Assembly (NCBI RefSeq): GCF_000024885.1
Contig: NC_013512.1
Location: 2,232,001 to 2,296,000, forward strand
Source of the DNA: Sulfurospirillum deleyianum DSM 6946
GTDB lineage: Bacteria; Campylobacterota; Campylobacteria; Campylobacterales; Sulfurospirillaceae
Length of the DNA stretch: 64,000 nucleotides
Direction of reading: 5' to 3'
The position numbers and the translations under genes are program-made. Within the stretch, counting starts at the first letter, position 1. Each line of letters begins with the position of its first letter. Shown piece after piece: positions 47,757 to 56,084 of this stretch. The notes under the pieces were generated by a model that saw nothing but the letters and a program-made list of their open reading frames with translations, made no database searches and was not told the origin of the DNA.

Positions 47757-47792
47757 GTTCTTTCATCAAATGGCAAAGCCATCTTAAAGAAC
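47757..47792 (-). promoter_or_regulatory. Leader-type hairpin before 23S (antitermination/processing signal)
   Basis: On the minus strand: GTTCTTT, an inner stem GATGGC-TTT-GCCATT, then AAAGAAC. A structure of the same design and length precedes 16S (49693-49728). Both are preceded by a similar stretch containing GTGCTTTAG. The pair resembles boxA/boxB-type rrn antitermination elements. The rest of the 47635-47936 spacer holds the 23S stem arm and one TTACATGTAA copy (47874-47883). Confidence 0.6.
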
Positions 47793-47936
47793 CAAACCTA
47801 AAGCACAACGCACATGCATCGTATCATAAGTTTTAGAACACAAACTTAGACTAAAAAAGTCTAATAACAACTCTTACATGTAAAAACTGTTATTAAACTT
47901 CTTAAGATCTTCTTGAACAATGTTTACCATAAAAAA

Positions 47937-48012
47937 TGGTGGAGAATAGCGGGATCGAACCGCTGACCTCCTGCGTGCAAAGCAGGCGCTCTCCCAGCTG
48001 AGCTAATTCCCC
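47937..48012 (-). tRNA. tRNA-Ala (anticodon TGC)
   Basis: 76 bases including an encoded CCA end. The acceptor stem GGGGAAT/ATTCTCC, anticodon loop TTTGCAC and TTCGATCC T-loop fit. It lies between tRNA-Ile and 23S in the rRNA operon. Confidence 0.97.
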
Positions 48013-48013
48013 A

Positions 48014-48090
48014 TGGTGGGCTTAAGAGGACTCGAACCTCTGACCTTACCCTTATCAGGGGTACGCTCTAACCACCTGAGCTATAAGCCC
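48014..48090 (-). tRNA. tRNA-Ile (anticodon GAT)
   Basis: 77 bases including an encoded CCA end. The acceptor GGGCTTA/TAAGCCC, anticodon loop CTGATAA and T-loop TTCGAGTC fit. One base separates it from tRNA-Ala; the order 16S-Ile-Ala-23S is standard. Confidence 0.97.
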
Positions 48091-48097
48091 CTCTTTC

Positions 48098-48133
48098 ATT
48101 CAATCTCTCAAAACTAAATAAGCAACCAAGCCA
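48098..48133 (-). other. 3' arm of the 16S precursor processing stem
   Basis: Complementary with few mismatches to 49844-49880 across the 16S gene (shared core CTAAATAAGC). Together they form the RNase III stem enclosing 16S. Confidence 0.75.
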
Positions 48134-48178
48134 TTCTCGCCCGAGACACCATTGTGAGATAGTGTCTCTTATACTCTA

Positions 48179-49688
<1,510 letters not shown>

Positions 49689-49692
49689 GTTT

Positions 49693-49728
49693 GTTCTTTT
49701 AGCAGACAGCAAAGCTGTCTTAAAGAAC
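49693..49728 (-). promoter_or_regulatory. Leader hairpin before 16S (antitermination/processing signal)
   Basis: On the minus strand: GTTCTTT, inner stem AGACAGC-TTT-GCTGTCT, then AAAGAAC. Its design is the same as the hairpin before 23S (47757-47792), so this is a repeated rrn leader element. GGTTCTTTAAG resembles boxA. Confidence 0.6.
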
Positions 49729-49843
49729 CAAATACTAAAGCACGAAGCAAAGCTTCTGTATCTTAAGTATCCTTCATAAATGAAGTGTTGATTATTATCT
49801 CTTTGTTTTTGAAGAGGTGATAATCTCTTACTTTTTTGCGTCC

Positions 49844-49880
49844 TGGCTTTGGTCGCTTATTTAGATTTCAAAGATTGAAT
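49844..49880 (-). other. 5' arm of the 16S precursor processing stem
   Basis: Complementary to 48098-48133, as described there; it lies about 155 bases upstream of the mature 16S 5' end. Confidence 0.75.
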
Positions 49881-49968
49881 TTAACATTGTTAAAATGGTA
49901 ATGAACGTGAAGCAAATTCCCTACTTTGGGTACTTCTCTTTAACCCCGTTCTCTCAAACGAGGACGAA

Positions 49969-49974
49969 ATTATA
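49969..49974 (-). promoter_or_regulatory. -10 box of the rRNA operon promoter
   Basis: TATAAT on the minus strand, in GCCATATAATTTCGTCC, followed by a GC-containing discriminator and a long leader. It is the only strong -10 in the leader region. Confidence 0.7.
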
Positions 49975-50169
49975 TGGCAATACACCTTAAAAGAAGGTTA
50001 AAAGAATAAGCATTTTATATACCCTTTTTATCTTGCTTCCAATGATTAATTTTTCGTTTACTCTCTTTCCATATAATAGAGAAAGTTTAAATTAGATTCT
50101 TTTTAGTAAATTCGCTAAAATGTACTCTAGATAAACAAATATTATCAAAACAACTTAAAGGAGAATTAC

Positions 50170-50877
50170 ATGGGTCTGTATGATAGAAACTACGTACACC
50201 AACACTCACATGAGAGTGCCTATGAGCATGCAAAAGGGAGAGAAAGTTCCATTGGAATTTTTATCAAGCAAACGTATCAGCTCTTTGCAGCTTCTCTACT
50301 TGCGGCAAGTGCTGGAGCTTATATAGGTATAGGAATGGCAAATACAATTGCCTCTTGGTTTTGGGGATTTGTTATTTTAGAATTTGTCTTTTTGTTTGGA
50401 TTGTACGCAGCAAAACGTAAAGCCGGTCTTAATTTGCTTTTACTTTTTGGCTTTACCTTTTTAAGTGGATTAACACTTGCCCCATTACTTTCAAGTATTA
50501 TTGGGCTTAAAGGTGGCGCAAACATTGTAGCAAATGCTTTCATTTTAACAACTGTTGCCTTTGGTGGGCTTTCTGTGTTTGCAATGAATACTAAAAAAGA
50601 TTTTACAACAATGGGTAAAATGCTTTTTATTACGCTTATTGTTGTCGTGGTAGCAGGGCTAATTAATATATTCTTTCATAGTCCTATTTTACAATTAGCG
50701 ATTGCAAGTGTTAGTTCTATTTTATTTAGTGCCTTTATTCTTTATGACACACAAAATATTATAAAAGGTGCATATGAGACACCTATTGAAGGCGCCATTG
50801 CTCTTTATTTAGACTTTTTAAATCTCTTTGTCTCTTTACTACAAATTCTTGGAATTTTTGGTTCACGCGACGAATAA
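50170..50877 (+). CDS. BAX inhibitor-1 (BI-1/YccA-like) membrane protein
   Basis: 235 residues with about seven membrane helices after a His/Glu-rich N-terminus (MGLYDRNYVHQHSHESAYEHAKGRE). BI-1 features are FIKQTYQLFAASLLAASAGAYIG, LNLLLLFGFTFLSGLTLAPLL and the conserved AFILYDTQNIIKGAYETPIEGAIALYLDFLNLFVSLLQILG, which carries the Asp residues of the proposed cation pathway. Bacterial members are pH-sensitive calcium-leak channels or FtsH modulators. It has its own promoter and a strong terminator downstream. Confidence 0.92.
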   Translation: MGLYDRNYVHQHSHESAYEHAKGRESSIGIFIKQTYQLFAASLLAASAGAYIGIGMANTIASWFWGFVILEFVFLFGLYAAKRKAGLNLLLLFGFTFLSGLTLAPLLSSIIGLKGGANIVANAFILTTVAFGGLSVFAMNTKKDFTTMGKMLFITLIVVVVAGLINIFFHSPILQLAIASVSSILFSAFILYDTQNIIKGAYETPIEGAIALYLDFLNLFVSLLQILGIFGSRDE

Positions 50878-50894
50878 ACACTTACATGTAAAAA

Positions 50895-50929
50895 AAAGGG
50901 AGTGCGAGAAAAACTCTCGCACTCCCTTT
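50895..50929. terminator. Strong bidirectional terminator
   Basis: A perfect 15-bp stem (AAAGGGAGTGCGAGA / TCTCGCACTCCCTTT) with loop AAAAC. On the minus strand it runs into eight T residues. It serves the BI-1 gene on the plus strand and the end of the psr operon on the minus strand. Confidence 0.92.
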
Positions 50930-50981
50930 AAATTGTGTTAAAAAACGTAAAGATGTGGGCAACAACCTGTTGCTTTCACGT

Positions 50982-51299
50982 TTAACATGCTGGAACGTTG
51001 CCGCTATCACTCGCATAGTTAAATAAGAAATCATACACATGTTGAATATATGAATCTTTTAATGGTTTAGCATTTGGACAAAACTTTTTCATCTCATCAT
51101 TCAACTTGCCACCATCTTGAATCGCTTTCCACTCTGCTTGCGTATGTTTTTTTGCCATAGTAGCACCATCAAATCCGCAAGGACCTTTAAGCTCTTTAAT
51201 AAAAAGCTTCTGACCTTTTCCCGCATCAGCAAGAGCCGCTGTGCTTAAGAAACTCATACTCACCACAATTGCGCAAAGCAATTTAAAGAATTTTGACAC
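50982..51299 (-). CDS. Secreted cytochrome-c-like protein lacking a haem motif
   Basis: 105 residues from a GTG at 51299 (AAGGAG upstream). A signal peptide (to ...STAALADA) is followed by GKGQKLFIKELKGPCGFDGATMAKKHTQAEWKAIQDGGKLNDEMKKFCPN...LKDSYIQHVYDFLFNYASDSGNVPAC. The helix pattern is that of class I cytochrome c, but the CxxCH haem site is missing; three cysteines remain. It closes the psr-like operon and may be a periplasmic accessory protein. The upstream hairpin at 51302-51345 would hide its ribosome binding site. Confidence 0.75.
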   Translation of the reverse strand: MSKFFKLLCAIVVSMSFLSTAALADAGKGQKLFIKELKGPCGFDGATMAKKHTQAEWKAIQDGGKLNDEMKKFCPNAKPLKDSYIQHVYDFLFNYASDSGNVPAC

Positions 51300-51301
51300 T
51301 C

Positions 51302-51345
51302 TATCTCCTTATGTTAAGATTGGTTATAAGAAATACAAGGAGATA
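51302..51345 (-). promoter_or_regulatory. Predicted hairpin hiding the ribosome binding site of the cytochrome-like gene
   Basis: On the minus strand an upstream TATCTCCTT (51345-51337) is perfectly complementary to AAGGAGATA (51310-51302), which is the ribosome binding site of the gene starting at 51299. The stem is 9 bp and the loop 26 bases. It could reduce translation unless melted or unfolded by a ligand, protein or translation nearby. Confidence 0.5.
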
Positions 51346-51379
51346 AAAATCCTCATATTTCTTTACATGTAAAAGTGAA

Positions 51380-52600
51380 TTAACCTAAAGGCTCATTCAC
51401 TTTTATGTCACATTTATTTGAAGCATCACATTTGATATTTGCATCAAAATAAAGTACGCGGCTGACATCCATTTTTGCATCTTTAAGTTTCATTTGTGCT
51501 TCCATAGCACGACCACCAGATGCACAGTTGATCACGACAACTTTCCCTTTAGGAAGTTTCGTAGCAAACTCTGTAGCGCTCATTTTACCCGCTTCAAGAT
51601 TGATGGCACCTTTAATATGACCATTAGTAAATTCTGCCGGGCTTCTTACATCTACAATCGCCACATTAGCAGGTACTGTCCCCGCTACAATATGTGCTTT
51701 ATACCATTCACCATCAACGGTTCCCTCATCAATACCTAACTTTACACCATCCACCATTGCAGCAGTTTTTGGTGCTGCATCTGTTTTGACTTCAGCTTTT
51801 ACAGCACCTCTGGTTGTTTGAAGTTTTGCTTCTTTCCATGCAGGAAGACCACCCGCATAAACACTGACTTTTTTATATCCCAACTCTAACAATTTATTTG
51901 CAACAACATGAGATTTATGACACTCATATCCTGCACAAAATGTGATAATTGGCGTATTCTTATCAACAGGGAATCTTCCCATCAACTTAGGAAGTTCATC
52001 ATCGTTCATATAAAGAGCACCTGGGATAGACTCTGCCAATGTTTTAGCATATGGACGTGCATCAATTAAAAGAGCACTGTTATTTTTAAACGCACTTTGT
52101 GCTACAGGAGTTCCAACTTCTAAATAACTTTTTGATTTCCACTCAGGCTCACCTGCTTGGTAAAGTTTAACATTGGTAAAACCCTTGCTTTTTAAATGTC
52201 CCGCAACAATAGGACTTTTTTCGCAATCCCAACCGCCACAAAAAACAATAATCTCTTTATCTTTTGCAACTTTATCAAGCTGACCAATGTATTTGTCAAT
52301 TTGTGTATCAGGAATATTTAAACTTGATGGAATCGTTCCGCCTAAATATTTTGGATTCGGACGTGCATCAATTAAAAGTGCTTTTGCGCCACTACGTGTA
52401 CCATTGCCAACAGCAGCTTTAACATACGCATAATCAACGTCTTGAAGTTTAAATTTCTCCATTAAGCCCTTTACATGTGCCGTAGGAGCATTCAATACTT
52501 TTGCACTTGGTGTTGCACCCACCTCAGGTTGCGTGGTTGTACATCCACTCAGAAGCAAACCTGCCACAACAATACTTGCCCCAAAAATTCGTAACTTCAT
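51380..52600 (-). CDS. Lipoprotein with three rhodanese domains
   Basis: 406 residues from the ATG at 52600 (AAAGGAG upstream). Lipobox LLLSGC (Cys about 20). Three rhodanese-type domains follow, each opening with an aspartate strand (LLIDARPNPKYLGGTIP, LLIDARPYAKTLAESIP, AIVDVRSPAEFTNGHI) and each with an active-site cysteine (VFCGGWDCEKS, TFCAGYECHKS, INCASGGRAM). Rhodaneses carry sulfane sulfur as cysteine persulfide; periplasmic ones (Sud in Wolinella) feed polysulfide to Psr. Position directly after psrC-like supports sulfur delivery to this enzyme (inference). Repeated sulfurtransferase domains on one lipoprotein are notable. Confidence 0.88.
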   Translation of the reverse strand: MKLRIFGASIVVAGLLLSGCTTTQPEVGATPSAKVLNAPTAHVKGLMEKFKLQDVDYAYVKAAVGNGTRSGAKALLIDARPNPKYLGGTIPSSLNIPDTQIDKYIGQLDKVAKDKEIIVFCGGWDCEKSPIVAGHLKSKGFTNVKLYQAGEPEWKSKSYLEVGTPVAQSAFKNNSALLIDARPYAKTLAESIPGALYMNDDELPKLMGRFPVDKNTPIITFCAGYECHKSHVVANKLLELGYKKVSVYAGGLPAWKEAKLQTTRGAVKAEVKTDAAPKTAAMVDGVKLGIDEGTVDGEWYKAHIVAGTVPANVAIVDVRSPAEFTNGHIKGAINLEAGKMSATEFATKLPKGKVVVINCASGGRAMEAQMKLKDAKMDVSRVLYFDANIKCDASNKCDIKVNEPLG

Positions 52601-52633
52601 CTTCTCTCCTTTAAAAAGTTTGCATTTCACACA

Positions 52634-53827
52634 TTAATGATGTTCTCTAAAGTCACTGACTGAGAGAATACTATCAAACACTTTGTAGACAATCATAATC
52701 ACACCTAAAGAACCAACCACAATCAATACCTCACCTAAATGAGGAGCCACGTAATTAAATGATTTTTCTAAAGCATAAAAATCATATTTCTCGTAACCCA
52801 ACCCAAAACGATTAGACATTGGATTCGCATTACCACCATAGACAAAGATATATCGTCCAACAAAACCACCTATGACCACACACACAGACGCAAGAAGGGT
52901 ATAAAGTGATTTACCTGGTTTGAAAATAAAGAAAAACGGTAACGCCAATGTCAATAAGATATAACCCCCAAAGTAAATAGGTTTAAACGGTCCAAAAAGA
53001 ATTAAAAAAGACCAATCTTTATCCACTGCCATATAACCAAAAACTTCATAAAGCGCTAAGATGGATACGAAAAACAACATTGCTTTTCTAATTAAATCCA
53101 TTAATTCATTATATTCTTCTTTATTTTTGTGGACTAAGTAACTATAAATACCCATTACACCCAAAGAAGAAACAAATGCTGAAATAATAAAATAAAACGT
53201 CAAAAATGGAAACTCTGTCCAGAGATGACGCGCGGTATTCATAGAAAACAACTTCGCTTGAATATAATACTCCACCAAATCCACGCCAATGCTTAAAACC
53301 AAAATAGGTAAAGCCAAACGTTTTGCCCACTCTCTTTTATTCGTCAAAAGTAAGTAAATTTCAAACAGAACAAAAGGAATATAGGTACAATAAAGCGGTA
53401 ACATTAACCACATACCCGCACTTATATTTGGTGTCAAGACCATCCACAGCATATTGAGCATGTTCAAATCCGTTGCGATGGTAAAAAGTCCTGCAAACAC
53501 CATAGACAAACCAACTGCCATAAATCCAGCCGCTGCTTTAGCAATCACATGAAAACCCATCAACTCAGCCAACGCAACAATAAAAATAACGCCACTTCCT
53601 GTGTAAATCATGTACATGTAATTCACGATAAACAGTGTCCATGGGATATTACGATTTACCTCTCCGACATCGCCAAATACGGCTAAACGCATTGCCTCTT
53701 TGAGCGCAGGGTCCGTTGGATTAAGACCTGAAGCATGAGCATTGGCGGCTGCACTAAAATACCTCACATCAAAAATCTCATAAATACCTACCATGGCAAG
53801 AAAAAGGAAAAAATATCCAATAATCAT
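52634..53827 (-). CDS. psrC: NrfD/PsrC-like membrane subunit (quinol-interacting)
   Basis: 397 residues from the ATG at 53827 (MIIGYFFLFLAMVGIYEIFD). An open frame extends further into the IS element, but an in-frame stop exists in the reconstructed pre-insertion sequence, so that extension is accidental. There are about nine or ten membrane helices; NRNIPWTLFIVNYMYMIYTGSGVIFI, SAGMWLMLPLYCTYIPFVLFEIYLL and SIGVDLVEYYIQAKLFSMN are NrfD-like. It would exchange electrons between menaquinol and the FeS subunit. The IS element begins 24 bases upstream, so its normal promoter (upstream of psrA) is cut off. Confidence 0.82.
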   Translation of the reverse strand: MIIGYFFLFLAMVGIYEIFDVRYFSAAANAHASGLNPTDPALKEAMRLAVFGDVGEVNRNIPWTLFIVNYMYMIYTGSGVIFIVALAELMGFHVIAKAAAGFMAVGLSMVFAGLFTIATDLNMLNMLWMVLTPNISAGMWLMLPLYCTYIPFVLFEIYLLLTNKREWAKRLALPILVLSIGVDLVEYYIQAKLFSMNTARHLWTEFPFLTFYFIISAFVSSLGVMGIYSYLVHKNKEEYNELMDLIRKAMLFFVSILALYEVFGYMAVDKDWSFLILFGPFKPIYFGGYILLTLALPFFFIFKPGKSLYTLLASVCVVIGGFVGRYIFVYGGNANPMSNRFGLGYEKYDFYALEKSFNYVAPHLGEVLIVVGSLGVIMIVYKVFDSILSVSDFREHH

Positions 53828-53846
53828 TGTCTTATTAAATAAGAGC

Positions 53847-55214
53847 TCATCTTTCGCACCTAAATCCCAGCAATTCTTGAGTTGCACTTCGTAGTGTAGC
53901 AATTATACTGGTAAAATCCTTATTGTTCTTTACAATCTCATCAATTTGTGCTATTTTGTCCATTATTTCAATAAACGCTTGCATAGCAATAGAAAGCGTG
54001 TAGAGTTCACACTCCAAATCTTTAAATAATCCACCAATGGTTTTTGGCTCATGGCTGATTCTATTGATGTAGCTGACAATATTGTAAGCAAAGAATGAAA
54101 GTGTCATTCTAGCAATCAGTGCTTCATAGATTCTATTTTCTTCTTGTCCAAACCCAAAGTATTCTCTGAGCTCTTTATAGCCTTGTTCTATATCCCATCG
54201 TCGTTTATAAATCTCAATAATCTCTTCATCATTGAGTTCTAAATCGGTGGAGACAATAGGGATGAGATTGTCGGTGGTTTTAATAAAAACAATTTTGAGT
54301 TTCCCTGCATTTTTATGTTCAACAACGGTTGAAAAATAGCTAAAGCGAATCTTCTTGCCATATGTTCCCACTTTGGCATTTTTAAGCTTTTTGTGTTTTT
54401 CATACATGGCATTCAGTGTTTTTTCTTTGTCATTAAAGTTCCAAATCTTAGTGTTGTTAGCAATTCTTGAAATGACCTTTAGACCCAAATCGTTCATCTC
54501 TTGGATAAAGGCTGGTTTAGAGTACCAACTGTCAACCAGCAAGTAATCAGCGTATATACCACTGTGTACAGCTCTTTTTACCATAGCCAATGCTATCTTA
54601 GACTTACCCTCCATAATCTCCATTCTTCGTTTGTAAGCGTTGCAACGGATATCGAGTTCTGTACTAAACTCTTCAACTTTAACGCGGGCATAGTTTCCCA
54701 TGCTCATTGCAAAATCTATCATAAAATTTGAATAACCATCACTATAATTCAAAGAAACAACATTGATCCCTCTAATGGTTCGCTTCTCTTTATTGCTCCA
54801 AAGTCCATCACGACTCCCCTCTATATATTTACCTGTTTTACCCTCAACCGTATCATCCATAATAAAGACTTTTATTGACGAAGCATCTTGGACTTTATGC
54901 AAAAGCTTGATGATTTTTAAAGTGCTTAAAGAGAGAAGTTTTCTCCAGTTGTAGCTACTATTTTGCAAAAGTCTGTAGTAGGTGTCTTTTTTAAAACTCT
55001 CATTGCTTTGGTGCATAAACGAAGATATCTTTTTATTCATCACCAACATATAGACAAAGTGTAATACAACAAGATAGGGGGCTACGCCTTCTCTTTTCTT
55101 TACAAAGTTAGCACGGTGTAAAATACTCTTGATGTTTAAGAGTTGCAGTGTTTGATATATGGGGTTTTTAAGCGTTGTATTTATGGCCGATAGGATCTGT
55201 TCTTGAAGATTCAT
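53847..55214 (-). CDS. IS4-superfamily DDE transposase
   Basis: 455 residues. DDE motifs: KVFIMDDTVEGKTGKYIEGS (first Asp), DYLLVDSWYSKPAFIQEM (second Asp) and the Y-x2-R-x3-E segment YKRRWDIEQGYKELREYFGFG (Glu). The reading frame runs through the left inverted repeat and uses a TGA in the flanking target DNA as stop. It looks intact, so the element may still be active. The exact family (IS4 versus IS1634-like) is unresolved. Confidence 0.92.
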   Translation of the reverse strand: MNLQEQILSAINTTLKNPIYQTLQLLNIKSILHRANFVKKREGVAPYLVVLHFVYMLVMNKKISSFMHQSNESFKKDTYYRLLQNSSYNWRKLLSLSTLKIIKLLHKVQDASSIKVFIMDDTVEGKTGKYIEGSRDGLWSNKEKRTIRGINVVSLNYSDGYSNFMIDFAMSMGNYARVKVEEFSTELDIRCNAYKRRMEIMEGKSKIALAMVKRAVHSGIYADYLLVDSWYSKPAFIQEMNDLGLKVISRIANNTKIWNFNDKEKTLNAMYEKHKKLKNAKVGTYGKKIRFSYFSTVVEHKNAGKLKIVFIKTTDNLIPIVSTDLELNDEEIIEIYKRRWDIEQGYKELREYFGFGQEENRIYEALIARMTLSFFAYNIVSYINRISHEPKTIGGLFKDLECELYTLSIAMQAFIEIMDKIAQIDEIVKNNKDFTSIIATLRSATQELLGFRCER

Positions 55215-55367
55215 GGATGATATTCTTTATTTTTATTATAGCTAAAAGTGCCTAATATAGGGCTTTAACAGACTTTTTTCATTTGTCAATATGGAGATGG
55301 CACTCTTCTAAACGCTCGAAAGAATAGCCTTTTTAGACTATTCTTTTATTGGAATTAGGTGCGAAAG
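53851..55367 (-). mobile_element. Insertion sequence, about 1.5 kb, inserted between psrB and psrC
   Basis: The ends are 17-bp inverted repeats, CTTTCGCACCTAA(A/T)TCC, with one mismatch. A direct repeat AGCTCA flanks the element (53844-53849 and 55366-55371), overlapping the ends by a base or two, so a 4-6-bp target duplication fits. One intact transposase gene on the minus strand. Near the right end, AGAATAG and CTATTCT (55321-55344) form a hairpin likely to stop incoming psrAB transcripts. Confidence 0.88.
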
Positions 55368-55419
55368 CTCAGTAAGAGTTTAAAAAGAGAGATCTTGTTA
55401 ATTTCAAGACCTGCAAAAG

Positions 55420-56082
55420 TTATCTTTTCCATTCTTTACTCCTTCTATTTTTCGCTTCTTCATAAATGGGCTTAATATCTTCCCATGTATGAATAATCGT
55501 ATCATGCGATACCGTCTGTTTTGCATACGCTTCATCATCAGGTAAGATATAAAAAAGCTTTGGTAAGGTATTGGTATACTCTTTTTGAAAGAAAAAGCGT
55601 TTGGTTTTTAGTAATTTGACCAAATCACTGTTTTCATCATCTAAATCACCAAACAATCTTACTTTTGTTGGGCAGGTTGCTTGACATGCTGTTGTGCCCA
55701 TTTCATCAATACGGTGATCACAAAAGGTACATTTATCAACCGCTACCATGGTGTCATCCACAAAACGTGCATCATAAGGACATGCTTCCATACATCCTTT
55801 ACATAAAATACATTTATGCGGATCTACTTTGACGATGCCACCCTCTGCAAAATGACTTGCATTGGTGGGACATACACTCACACAAGGTGCATCAATACAG
55901 TGATTACATTGTGAAGGGTAAAGATTTGCAAAAGGTTTTCCAAAAATGGTTCCTTCCACAACACCCACCCAAATACGCTGTTTATCTGCACCTAATTGCA
56001 CACCATTCTCTTCTTTACACGCTACTTCACACGCTTTACAGTTAATACAATTTTGATAATCTAATGCCATTGCGTAATTCAT
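55420..56082 (-). CDS. psrB: Four-cluster ferredoxin-type electron transfer subunit (PsrB-like)
   Basis: 220 residues from the ATG at 56082 (AGGAGG lies at the end of psrA). Sixteen cysteines fit four [4Fe-4S] clusters: CINCKACEVAC, CNHCIDAPCVSVCP, CILCKGCMEACP, and CTFCDHR with CQATCP. It carries electrons between the NrfD-like membrane subunit and the molybdoenzyme, as in Psr, Phs and related complexes. It starts inside the coupled end of psrA. The IS element begins about 50 bases downstream of its stop. Confidence 0.92.
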   Translation of the reverse strand: MNYAMALDYQNCINCKACEVACKEENGVQLGADKQRIWVGVVEGTIFGKPFANLYPSQCNHCIDAPCVSVCPTNASHFAEGGIVKVDPHKCILCKGCMEACPYDARFVDDTMVAVDKCTFCDHRIDEMGTTACQATCPTKVRLFGDLDDENSDLVKLLKTKRFFFQKEYTNTLPKLFYILPDDEAYAKQTVSHDTIIHTWEDIKPIYEEAKNRRSKEWKR

Positions 56083-56084
56083 CT

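Larger units (their letters stand above)
49689..50169. other. rRNA operon leader and divergent intergenic region
   Basis: No protein gene. It holds the 16S leader hairpin (49693-49728), the 5' arm of the 16S processing stem (49844-49880), the rRNA promoter -10 (49969-49974), and on the plus strand the promoter of the BI-1 gene (TAAAAT, 50116-50121). Confidence 0.7.

Noticed and set aside
53828-53902. N-terminal extension of psrC into the IS element
   Set aside because: These 25 codons belong to the IS end; the reconstructed pre-insertion sequence has an in-frame stop upstream of the ATG at 53827.
53851-55367. Composite transposon or genomic island around the psr genes
   Set aside because: Only one IS copy is present, and no tRNA-linked integrase or second boundary is visible.
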